A stretch of DNA of 14,000 nucleotides from an uncultured Clostridium sp. (GTDB taxonomy: Bacteria; Bacillota; Clostridia; TANB77; CAG-508). The stretch is taken from NCBI GenBank assembly GCA_947057875.1, contig CAMSEX010000021.1, positions 1 through 14,000 on the forward strand, read 5' to 3'. Position 1 is the stretch's first letter. The number at the start of each line of letters is the position of its first letter. The translations under genes and the position numbers were made by a program. The notes under the pieces were generated by a model. It did no database searches and was not told the DNA's origin. It saw only the letters and a program-made list of their open reading frames with translations. Shown one piece after another: positions 1 through 5,410 of the stretch.

Positions 1-45
1 ACACTATAACCTACACTCTTTCCCTACACGACGCTCTTCCGATCT
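1..45 (+). other. Illumina adapter remnant at contig end (not genomic)
   Basis: Bases 13-45 are identical to the Illumina TruSeq Read 1 primer site (starts ACACTCTTTCCC, ends CTTCCGATCT). Bases 1-4 (ACAC) match the last bases of the P5 arm, which leaves bases 5-12 (TATAACCT) exactly in the slot of an 8-base i5 index. This is untrimmed library sequence and shows that the contig ends here. Nothing biological should be read from it. Confidence 0.97.
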
Positions 46-421
46 AAATTAGGATATATACTTAGACTATCTATAAGTAAAACGACTGACTGACGGTTTT
101 TAATTTTTTGTAAAAACAATAATTTACAGTACATAAAAGTGTCGCAATTTAGTGATTTGATTTTTAAATTTTTGCGACAGGTAGAGAAATGAACAAATGT
201 TAGATTACCAAGTGTTTTGAGATTTTTGAGTGCTACTTTAGCGTGTGGAGGTAAGGAGGCGATAGCGAAAGCTAGCGCATCCTTGCCAAGGACAATTTAG
301 TGGTAAATTTTTAAGTAAGATTTGAGATGTTTTATATAAGTTATTTTTTGAGCAGTGTGAGGAAATTGATTTGATAAGGTTTATTGTTGATATTAATATG
401 TATTAAAAAATACAAATTTAG
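46..421. other. Gene-free left end of the element
   Basis: I see no credible ORF here. It holds a short tandem GACT repeat (84-94), an inverted repeat TGTCGCAA/TTGCGACA (140-147 and 172-179, 24-base spacer), a long GAAA-capped hairpin (250-287, listed separately) and a small GTATT/AATAC hairpin near 400. The remainder is AT-rich without recognisable signal. Confidence 0.6.
250..292 (+). other. Long GAAA-capped hairpin; oriT-like or structured RNA candidate
   Basis: Bases 250-266 pair with 271-287 around a GAAA loop (267-270): 17 positions with one G-T wobble and two mismatches. The 3' arm carries CATCCTTGCC, and 280-292 form a second palindrome (TCCTTG-C-CAAGGA). A long imperfect inverted repeat next to an ATCCT-type motif is the usual layout of MOB-P origins of transfer, in which relaxase nicks beside YATCCTG; here the motif reads ATCCTTG, so the match is only partial. 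A structured RNA is an equally open reading. Confidence 0.35.
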
Positions 422-450
422 TTGAAAAAGATGTATATTCCTGATATAAT
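422..450 (+). promoter_or_regulatory. Sigma-A promoter for the BRO-N/OLD genes
   Basis: TTGAAA at 422-427, a 17-base spacer, and TATAAT at 445-450 preceded by TGA, which gives an extended -10. Transcription would begin near 457, about 34 bases before the start codon at 491. Confidence 0.8.
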
Positions 451-490
451 GTATGTATAATAATAAGTTTATAAAGGGAATGATGCCTAA

Positions 491-1402
491 ATGGAAAATG
501 ATAAATTAGAAACAATATCAAATCTTTTTGAGGGAAAAGAAATAAGAAGCATGTGGGATGCTGAAAAAGAAGAATATTATTTTAGTGTAGTTGATGTAAT
601 TGGAGCTTTAACAGAGAGTAGTGATTCAAAAGATTATTGGTATAGATTAAAGAAAAGAATGAAAGAAGAAGAAAAAAGTGAGTTATCGACAAAATGTCGA
701 CAACTGAAATTAAAATCAAAAGATGGAAAATTTTATAGTACAGATACATTAGATACAAAAGGAATTTTACGATTAATAGAGTCTGTGCCAAGTCCAAAAG
801 CAGAGCCATTTAAACTTTGGATGGCTCAAATGGGAAAAGAAAGAATAGATGAAGTATTTGATCCAGAACTTGCTGTAAATCGTGCAGTTGACTATTATAG
901 AAGTCGTGGATATGATGATAAATGGATTAAGCAGAGATTGACAGGTATTGTTGATAGACGTAAATTAACAGATGTGTGGAAAGAAAATGGTATCACAAAA
1001 GATTATGAATATGGAATACTTACCAATGAAATTTATCAGGAATGGTCTGGAATGAAAGCTTCGCAATATAAAGAATATAAAGGAATTAGGAAGGAATCTT
1101 TGAGAGATAATATGACAGATATAGAAGTAACATTAACCGATTTAGGCGAAATTGCAACAAGAGAACTTGTAAAAAAGCACAAACCTTATGGATTAAAAGA
1201 AAATAAAGAGATTGCAAAACGTGGAGGAAAAATTGCTAAGAATACACGTGATGATTTGGAAAAGGAGTTGGGAGAAACCGTAGTTACAAGGAAGAATGCA
1301 TTGAGTTATGAATATTTAGATGATAATAAGGTATTGGAAGATAAGGCGAAAAAGGAATTGAGGGGAAGAACAATAAGCACGACTGATAAAGAACAAAAAT
1401 AA
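491..1402 (+). CDS. BRO-N domain protein with DinD-like C-terminal part
   Basis: A 303-residue protein. Residues ~8-115 read as a BRO-N domain, the DNA-binding fold of phage and baculovirus Bro and antirepressor proteins. Signature stretches are FSVVDVIGAL (31-40), STKCRQLKL (66-74) and SPKAEPFKLWMA (101-112). The C-terminal half, with a GGKIAKNTRDDLEKELG stretch around 245-261, resembles DNA-damage-inducible protein D (DinD), which in E. coli is SOS-induced and modulates RecA. The predicted role is DNA binding, perhaps damage- or phage-linked regulation. The ribosome site (AAAGGGA, ~473-479) is weak and rather distant. It precedes the OLD nuclease by 122 bases on the same strand with no obvious promoter between, so co-transcription is likely. 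The codons for the STKCRQL motif form a near-perfect DNA inverted repeat at 682-704. Family confidence is good; the function is inferred. Confidence 0.8.
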   Translation: MENDKLETISNLFEGKEIRSMWDAEKEEYYFSVVDVIGALTESSDSKDYWYRLKKRMKEEEKSELSTKCRQLKLKSKDGKFYSTDTLDTKGILRLIESVPSPKAEPFKLWMAQMGKERIDEVFDPELAVNRAVDYYRSRGYDDKWIKQRLTGIVDRRKLTDVWKENGITKDYEYGILTNEIYQEWSGMKASQYKEYKGIRKESLRDNMTDIEVTLTDLGEIATRELVKKHKPYGLKENKEIAKRGGKIAKNTRDDLEKELGETVVTRKNALSYEYLDDNKVLEDKAKKELRGRTISTTDKEQK

Positions 1403-1521
1403 AAAGCAAAACAGTTGCTAAATTTTGGAAAAATGTTGATGTAATTGCAAAAATGACCGAATCTAATGTACTAATGAAGATGTATGAAAAATTAAATAAG
1501 AATTTGAAGGGAGAAATGTAA
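1390..1521 (+). pseudogene. Possible small ORF or gene remnant between the BRO-N and OLD genes
   Basis: In a frame different from both neighbours, an open stretch ends at TAA 1519-1521 and reads like protein (AKFWKNVDVIAKMTESNV, then a Lys-rich helix). The only ATG of useful length is at 1453, giving 22 residues, and it has no clear ribosome site. The protein-like sequence upstream of that ATG has no start codon. It may be the tail of a decayed gene or the residue of a recombination junction. I recognise no family. Confidence 0.25.
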
Positions 1522-1524
1522 AAA

Positions 1525-3459
1525 ATGATAAAATTAAAAAAAGTTGAAATTAACAAATATAAAAGTTTTTTAGAAGAGCAAGAAATAGATATTGAAGATG
1601 GAGTAACTCGAGTAGTAGGAAAGAATGAATCAGGAAAAACAGCTTTATTGGAAGCAATGGCAAAATTTAATTACTTTGACTCTGATGATGATTCCTTTAA
1701 TTTTAATAGTACTAATGATTATCCAAGAGGCTTGTTAAAAAAATATCAACAAGAGTATCCAGATGATGATTTTCCAGTTATAAGTTGTACTTTTGAAATA
1801 TCTGATGAATTGCTAAAACAAATTTCAGATGATATTGGTAAAAATGTTTATACTAATAAAACTGTAAAAATTGCAAAAACATATAATAATGGAATGACAT
1901 ATACTATATCAGCTAATTGCAAAAAATTTATTGAAAATTTTTTGCAAAAATATACATTAGAAAAAACTTTAAAAGAGAGTCTATTACAATGTAATTCGAT
2001 AAAAGAATTGGCAGATAAGTTAAAAGAAAATGAAGAACAGCAAGTAGTATATAATGAATTGAAAGAAAAATATATTGACAAATCTTTTTCGTCTTTTAAT
2101 GATGTAGTAACAGGATATATTGCTAGACAATATATTAAACCAAATCTTCCACAATTTTTGTATTTTGATGAATATTACACTTTACCTGGAGCTATTAATT
2201 TAAATAAATTTGCTGATGGACAGGTAGATGATACATTTTCTAAAGAACAGCAAGATATTACTAAAGCACTTTTTGAATTATCAAATATCGATATTTCTAA
2301 AGTTATGAATTCCGATGATTATGAAGATTTTATTGCAGAATTAGAAGCAACCTCAAATAATATAACTGATAAATTACTTGAATACTGGAATACTAATCAG
2401 AATTTAGAAATAAAATTTGAAATCCAGACAAAAGAGAATACTTCAAATGGAATATCAGAAAAATTTTTACAAATAAGAATTAGAAATACAAAACATAGAG
2501 TAACATTACCACTGAAAAATAGAAGTAAAGGTTTTATATGGTTCTTTTCATTTTTGGTTTGGTTTAGCAAAGTTCAAGAAAAAGAAAATTTGATAATACT
2601 TTTAGACGAACCAGGGTTAAATTTGCATGCAGAAGCTCAATCTGATTTGTTAGAGTATATTGATAAAGAACTATTACAAAAATATCAAGTTATATATACT
2701 ACACACTCACCTTTTATGATAGAATCAGATAAATTAGATGAAGTGAGAACAGTTTATGATTCAAATAATTCTAAAGTTGGAAGTGTAATATCTAATGCCT
2801 TAGAAGAAAAAGATCAAGGGACATTATTTCCTTTGCAAGCAGCATTAGGATATAATTTGGCCCAAAATTTGTATATATCCGATAAGAATTTACTTGTAGA
2901 AGGTGTTGCAGATTTAATGTACTTAACAGTTGTATCTGGAATTTTAAATTTGAATGGTAGAGTTGGACTAAGTGATGATATTACAATTGTACCAGTAGGT
3001 GGATTAGATAAGGTGGCAACTTTTATTTCGTTATTACGAGGAAATAAATTAAATATGGTATGCTTATTAGATACATTTACAGATCAAAAGGGAAAGAAAA
3101 GATTAGAAGATTTAATAAAAGACAAGATAATTAAAGAAAATCAAGTTAAGTTTTTCGATCAGTATATTGATAGACTTAGTATTGCAGATATTGAAGATAT
3201 GTTTGAAATAGAGGAATATTTGAAATTATTTAATGAAGAGTTTGCTAAAGAATTTAATCAAATAAATAGTACTGATATTGATAATACAAAAGCAATAATT
3301 CCACAAATAAATAAAATTATTAGCAAAACAAGATTTAATCATTATAGACCTTCTAGATACTTAACTTCACTTTGTGTAGACAAAAATTATTTTTCAGATG
3401 AAACTTTGAATAGATTTGAAAATTTATTTGAAGATATCAATAGTTTATTAAACAAATAA
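1525..3459 (+). CDS. OLD-family ATP-dependent nuclease (AAA ATPase + TOPRIM)
   Basis: A 644-residue protein. The N-terminal ABC-type ATPase begins MIKLKKVEINKYKSF, with Walker A GKNESGKT at 32-39, a signature-like RSKG at 333-336, Walker B LIILLDEPG at 356-364 and H-loop TTHSP at 392-396. The C-terminal TOPRIM nuclease domain has acidic LLVEGVAD (E459, D463) and LLDTFTD (D516, D520). OLD proteins are ATP-regulated DNA nucleases. The founding P2 Old protein excludes phage lambda, and GajA of Gabija is a relative. No UvrD-like helicase (GajB) follows, so it resembles a stand-alone class 1 OLD gene rather than Gabija. The start at 1525 follows GAAGGGAG (1506-1513); the overlapping ATG at 1516 is immediately followed by TAA. 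The next gene is convergent, so the unit ends here. Likely anti-phage cargo of the element, by inference from the family. Confidence 0.88.
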   Translation: MIKLKKVEINKYKSFLEEQEIDIEDGVTRVVGKNESGKTALLEAMAKFNYFDSDDDSFNFNSTNDYPRGLLKKYQQEYPDDDFPVISCTFEISDELLKQISDDIGKNVYTNKTVKIAKTYNNGMTYTISANCKKFIENFLQKYTLEKTLKESLLQCNSIKELADKLKENEEQQVVYNELKEKYIDKSFSSFNDVVTGYIARQYIKPNLPQFLYFDEYYTLPGAINLNKFADGQVDDTFSKEQQDITKALFELSNIDISKVMNSDDYEDFIAELEATSNNITDKLLEYWNTNQNLEIKFEIQTKENTSNGISEKFLQIRIRNTKHRVTLPLKNRSKGFIWFFSFLVWFSKVQEKENLIILLDEPGLNLHAEAQSDLLEYIDKELLQKYQVIYTTHSPFMIESDKLDEVRTVYDSNNSKVGSVISNALEEKDQGTLFPLQAALGYNLAQNLYISDKNLLVEGVADLMYLTVVSGILNLNGRVGLSDDITIVPVGGLDKVATFISLLRGNKLNMVCLLDTFTDQKGKKRLEDLIKDKIIKENQVKFFDQYIDRLSIADIEDMFEIEEYLKLFNEEFAKEFNQINSTDIDNTKAIIPQINKIISKTRFNHYRPSRYLTSLCVDKNYFSDETLNRFENLFEDINSLLNK

Positions 3460-3516
3460 TAGAATAAAGAATTAAAAAAGTAGTACACTCTTTTTAATTT
3501 TAGCAATATCGCAAGG

Positions 3517-3546
3517 AAAGACACAAGACATTAATCTTGTGTCTTT
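3517..3546. terminator. Bidirectional hairpin between convergent OLD and BlaI-type genes
   Basis: Bases 3517-3527 (AAAGACACAAG) pair perfectly with 3536-3546, with an 8-base loop. The right arm overlaps the stop codon of the minus-strand repressor gene. The U-tracts are short on both sides, so termination strength is uncertain. Confidence 0.6.
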
Positions 3547-3910
3547 ATTCATCCGAATCCTCATAATGTTTCAAAAAATCACATATTTCTTCATAATATT
3601 TTTTATCATAATCTATTAGAAATTTTAAAAATTCCAAAGCTGAACCATGAAAAAATGTTCCAAGAAATTTTTTTGTGGCTTCCAATTTGTACGTTTCTGC
3701 ATCAATTAAGGGAACAAATGTGTATTCTTTTCCGTTCTTTTCTGAAATACCAACTGCTTTTTTCTGGATTAATCGATTAATTAGCGTTCTTACTGTATTG
3801 TGATTCCAATTAAAATCTTTTACTTGTTCTATAATTTTTTTGCTTTTCACTGCTTTTTCTTTCCAAATTATTTTCATAACTTCTAACTCTGCGTCACTAA
3901 TTTTTATCAT
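3545..3910 (-). CDS. BlaI/MecI/CopY-family repressor
   Basis: A 121-residue winged-helix repressor starting MIKISDAELEVMKIIW. The recognition region contains HNTVRTLINRLIQKKAVG (about residues 37-54), followed by a wing ending KEYTFVPLI and a helical C-terminal dimerization part, as in BlaI, MecI and CopY. The start at 3910 is chosen because AAAGGAG (3919-3925 on the minus strand) lies 8 bases upstream; an in-frame extension to 3985 has no ribosome site and runs into the promoter. BlaI-type repressors usually act with a BlaR1/MecR1 sensor protease or respond to copper; neither a sensor gene nor a beta-lactamase or copper ATPase is present, so this is an orphan. It probably represses its own promoter and perhaps nearby element genes. 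Confidence 0.85.
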   Translation of the reverse strand: MIKISDAELEVMKIIWKEKAVKSKKIIEQVKDFNWNHNTVRTLINRLIQKKAVGISEKNGKEYTFVPLIDAETYKLEATKKFLGTFFHGSALEFLKFLIDYDKKYYEEICDFLKHYEDSDE

Positions 3911-3956
3911 ATTATTAACTCCTTTACAATAATATAGTTTTATTTTTGTTAGGTAT

Positions 3957-3985
3957 ATTATAACATTTATTAAAAATATTCGCAA
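3957..3985 (-). promoter_or_regulatory. Promoter of the BlaI-type repressor
   Basis: Read on the minus strand: TTGCGA (3985-3980), a 17-base spacer and TATAAT (3962-3957). The -35 box is one half of the TCGCAA/TTGCGA palindrome, and the ACCTAACA motif (3947-3954) lies just downstream of the -10, so two candidate operators touch this promoter. Confidence 0.75.
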
Positions 3986-4025
3986 ATATCTTGCGATTCT
4001 ATGATTAAATTTTTATTTTTTGCGA
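3980..4025. promoter_or_regulatory. TTGCGA operator-like cluster
   Basis: TCGCAA (3980-3985) and TTGCGA (3991-3996) form a perfect inverted repeat with a 5-base spacer; a third TTGCGA lies at 4020-4025, 29 bases further on. The palindrome covers the -35 box of the repressor promoter, a natural position for autorepression. It does not resemble the TACAnnTGTA-type site of known BlaI/CopY proteins, so the ligand could instead be the neighbouring Cro/C1-type protein. Confidence 0.45.
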
Positions 4026-4048
4026 TAATACCAATGAGGTGTAGCAGA

Positions 4049-4285
4049 ATGATAGGTATGATTTTGAAAAATATGAGATTAACTGCAGGATTATCTCAAA
4101 AAGAATTAGGTGAAAAATTAAATTTGGCAGATACGACGATATCAAGTTATGAAAGAGAAAATAGTCAAGCAGATTTTGATACAATATTAAAAATTGCAAA
4201 CATTTGTAATTTTAAGTTGTTATTTAAAGATGAAAATAACAATTTAATAACAGTAACTGAAATGTCAAAAGAAAAAGATTTTTAA
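4049..4285 (+). CDS. Cro/C1-type helix-turn-helix regulator
   Basis: A 78-residue protein that is nearly all a HTH_3 domain: MILKNMRLTAGLSQKELGEK, then NLADTTISSYERENS as the recognition helix region, then a third and fourth helix and a short polar tail. The start at 4049 has GAGGTG (4036-4041) 7 bases upstream; a longer reading from 4001 would add a hydrophobic segment atypical of the family. No convincing promoter is visible in front; a TGC-GATAAT sequence at 4021-4029 is too close to the start codon to be persuasive. It lies divergent to the BlaI-type gene and is probably a regulator of the element. The DNA target is unknown. Confidence 0.82.
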   Translation: MIGMILKNMRLTAGLSQKELGEKLNLADTTISSYERENSQADFDTILKIANICNFKLLFKDENNNLITVTEMSKEKDF

Positions 4286-4304
4286 TTAAAATACATACAT
4301 AATG

Positions 4305-4344
4305 AGAAGCAGAATCAAAATATGATTTTACTTCTTTATTTTTA
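4305..4344 (+). terminator. Rho-independent terminator after the first HTH gene
   Basis: Bases 4305-4317 pair with 4323-4335 (13 positions, one mismatch and one G-U wobble, 5-base loop), followed directly by TTATTTTTATT. It separates the first HTH gene from the second. Confidence 0.7.
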
Positions 4345-4351
4345 TTACAAA

Positions 4352-4417
4352 TAATTCCGAAAGTGAGGAATTACCTAACATACATTTTTGAATTATTTCA
4401 GTAAACTATTGTTAGGT
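4352..4417. promoter_or_regulatory. Operator-like inverted repeats before the second HTH gene
   Basis: ACCTAACA (4373-4380) is repeated inverted as TGTTAGGT (4410-4417), 29 bases apart; the second copy overlaps the AGGTGGT ribosome site of the next gene. The same octamer is at 3947-3954 beside the BlaI-type promoter, suggesting a common regulator. A separate 7-bp inverted repeat TAATTCC/GGAATTA lies at 4352-4373. I could not define a clear -35/-10 pair here. Confidence 0.5.
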
Positions 4418-4428
4418 GGTGGTTAACA

Positions 4429-4671
4429 GTGGAAGAATTAAAGTTTAATAATAATATTTATGATGTGATTAGAAAGAATATAAAAAAATATAGAAAGGCG
4501 AGAAATATGACATCAGCACAACTTGCTGAATTAGTGAATTTGTCACATGATTTTATTAGACAAATTGAAAGTGAAAAAACAGCATACAATTTTTCTGTTG
4601 ATACATTTTATAGAATATCAGTTGCGTTAGATGTAAAATTAGATGATTTAATACAAGAGCCAATATCTTAA
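4429..4671 (+). CDS. Cro/C1-type helix-turn-helix regulator (GTG start)
   Basis: An 80-residue single-domain HTH protein: IRKNIKKYRKARNMTSAQLA, NLSHDFIRQIESEK, then FYRISVALDVKLDDLI, the normal five-helix order of the C1/Cro (SinR-like) fold. The GTG start has AGGTGGT (4414-4420) at an 8-base distance. The ribosome site sits inside a TGTTAGGT operator-like repeat, so translation or transcription may be self-controlled. No partner toxin gene follows, so an antitoxin role has no support. Confidence 0.82.
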   Translation: MEELKFNNNIYDVIRKNIKKYRKARNMTSAQLAELVNLSHDFIRQIESEKTAYNFSVDTFYRISVALDVKLDDLIQEPIS

Positions 4672-4689
4672 TCAATTGTAGTATTACAA

Positions 4690-4770
4690 AATTGTCAATA
4701 GGAAATTGGAATAAATTTGACTATACTTCTTTGGCGTAACTTCTTTATGCCGAGAAAACTATTGACAATT
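4690..4770. repeat. Perfect 12-bp inverted repeat with a nested hairpin
   Basis: AATTGTCAATAG (4690-4701) and CTATTGACAATT (4759-4770) are exact inverted copies around a 57-base centre. Within it GGCGTAA and TTATGCC (about 4733-4751) form a second hairpin, and ACTTCTTT occurs twice. The form fits a cruciform protein-binding site, a small folded RNA or the ends of a tiny mobile repeat. No second copy of the whole unit is in the window. Confidence 0.6.
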
Positions 4771-4791
4771 CAAAATAATATAATTTTGAAG

Positions 4792-4836
4792 GGCGTTTAG
4801 CATATTTTATGCTAAATGCCTTAATTGATAAATTTT
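4792..4836 (+). terminator. Terminator-like 13-bp hairpin
   Basis: GGCGTTTAGCATA (4792-4804) pairs with 4808-4820 with one G-U wobble and a 3-base loop, followed by a T-rich but interrupted tract (TTAATTGATAAATTTT). Probably ends the second HTH transcript. Confidence 0.6.
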
Positions 4837-4918
4837 AATACAAAAAAGAAAAAGTTGGCTATAGAAAATGCCAACAAATGCCTAAAAATCAATGAAAAAA
4901 ATTTTTTTGGCGTGTTTA

Positions 4919-4947
4919 TTGAAAATGAGAAAAAAATGTTATAAAAT
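4919..4947 (+). promoter_or_regulatory. Promoter of the leader region
   Basis: TTGAAA (4919-4924), 17 bases, TAAAAT (4942-4947). The transcript would start near 4954, a few bases before the left arm of the 4961-5016 hairpin. Confidence 0.6.
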
Positions 4948-4960
4948 ATAGTTATATTAA

Positions 4961-5016
4961 ATTCTTAAAAGCAATTGTAAAATCATTGAAGGAGTTGATT
5001 TTGTGTTTTTAAGAAT
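4961..5016 (+). promoter_or_regulatory. Leader hairpin sequestering a ribosome site
   Basis: ATTCTTAAAA (4961-4970) pairs exactly with TTTTAAGAAT (5007-5016); inside, AAAATCA (4979-4985) pairs with TGATTTT (4996-5002), leaving AAGGAG (4989-4994) in the apical loop. The right outer arm overlaps the tiny ORF at 5003. TTCTTAAAAA at 5202-5211 could compete for the same right arm, so two exclusive folds are possible, as in attenuators. Inferred from pairing only. Confidence 0.45.
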
Positions 5017-5023
5017 ACTGTAG
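5003..5023 (+). CDS. Putative 6-codon leader peptide
   Basis: GTG start with AAGGAG 8 bases upstream (4989-4994), encoding MFLRIL and ending in TAG. The excellent ribosome site for such a short frame, placed inside a hairpin, resembles leader peptides that control downstream resistance or mobility genes through ribosome stalling. No resistance gene follows, only the small ORFs and the recombinase. Confidence 0.35.
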   Translation: MFLRIL

Positions 5024-5214
5024 TGTTTCCTGATTTGCCCTATCAAAAATGAAAGGAGACAGTATTATGATTTTTATTAAAAATATGAAAAAGTTAGAAT
5101 TTACATAAGGTTCTAATAGTTTTGTTGCACCCAAAAAGTGTCGACAAAAAAATAACCAAGTAACGGTAGAAAATAGGAAAATAGTGCTTTCCAGGATGCC
5201 CTTCTTAAAAAATG
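5021..5214 (+). repeat. Diverged direct repeat pair (5021-5052 and 5182-5214)
   Basis: Both copies follow the pattern TAGTG, TTTCC, a short variable part, GCCCT, a variable pair, AAAAATGA over about 32 bases. They are roughly 160 bases apart. Copy one covers the stop of the leader peptide and the spacer to the 13-codon ORF; copy two covers the segment able to pair with the leader hairpin. Seen directly; the meaning (duplicated RNA element or recombinase site) is unknown. Confidence 0.5.
5067..5108 (+). CDS. Putative 13-codon ORF with strong ribosome site
   Basis: ATG at 5067 lies 8 bases after AAAGGAG (5052-5058) and encodes MIFIKNMKKLEFT followed by TAA. It is a small basic-hydrophobic peptide. 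Either a second leader peptide or the decayed start of a longer gene; I recognise no family. Confidence 0.35.
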   Translation: MIFIKNMKKLEFT

Positions 5215-5290
5215 ATTAGCTTAAAAGCCCTTTAAGCTGTCATAAAAATGTCAATTGAAAATACAATTGCTATTAAGGAGGCATGTAGGT

Positions 5291-5401
5291 ATGGAAAATT
5301 TTAAAATGAATTTACTATTCCAGAAAGATGGCGAAGAAATAGAAAAATTATTAGCAAATTATTTAATCAGCAAATTAAAGAGTAAAGAGAGAATCCAATA
5401 G
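5291..5401 (+). CDS. 36-residue small protein upstream of the recombinase
   Basis: ATG at 5291 follows AAGGAGG (5275-5281) by 9 bases. The sequence starts MENFKMNLLFQKDGEEIEKL and continues as an amphipathic helix (LLANYLISKLKSKERIQ). Small ORFs of this kind often sit in front of serine recombinases in Clostridia elements, but I cannot name a family. It could serve as a regulator or recombination directionality helper; that is a guess from position. It lies downstream of the leader region and 106 bases before the recombinase, which has its own promoter. Confidence 0.6.
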   Translation: MENFKMNLLFQKDGEEIEKLLANYLISKLKSKERIQ

Positions 5402-5410
5402 TAATATAAA

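Larger units (their letters stand above)
4821..5290. other. Structured, gene-poor region before the recombinase
   Basis: No ORF longer than 13 codons is credible here. It contains a GTTGGC/GCCAAC hairpin (4854-4859, 4870-4875), a promoter (4919-4947), a hairpin that encloses a ribosome site (4961-5016), two tiny ORFs with good ribosome sites, a bulged hairpin (5122-5130 with 5138-5147), an 8-bp AGCTTAAA/TTTAAGCT hairpin (5218-5238) and CAATTG repeats (5252-5269). The density of nested pairings suggests a regulatory leader RNA. No known RNA family was recognised. Confidence 0.55.

Noticed and set aside
250..287. Group II intron domain V or group I intron element
   Set aside because: The GAAA loop is suggestive, but the stem lacks the domain V bulge and catalytic triad pattern, and no intron-encoded protein is near.
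1525..3459. Gabija (GajA-GajB) system
   Set aside because: The ATPase-TOPRIM protein fits OLD, but no UvrD-like helicase follows; the next gene is convergent and encodes a BlaI-type repressor.
4001..4048. Longer N terminus for the first HTH regulator
   Set aside because: The extra residues are hydrophobic and unlike the family, and the ribosome site GAGGTG lies right before 4049.
3545..4671. Beta-lactam or copper resistance operon, or a toxin-antitoxin pair
   Set aside because: There is a BlaI-type repressor but no sensor protease, beta-lactamase or copper pump, and neither HTH protein has a toxin-like partner.
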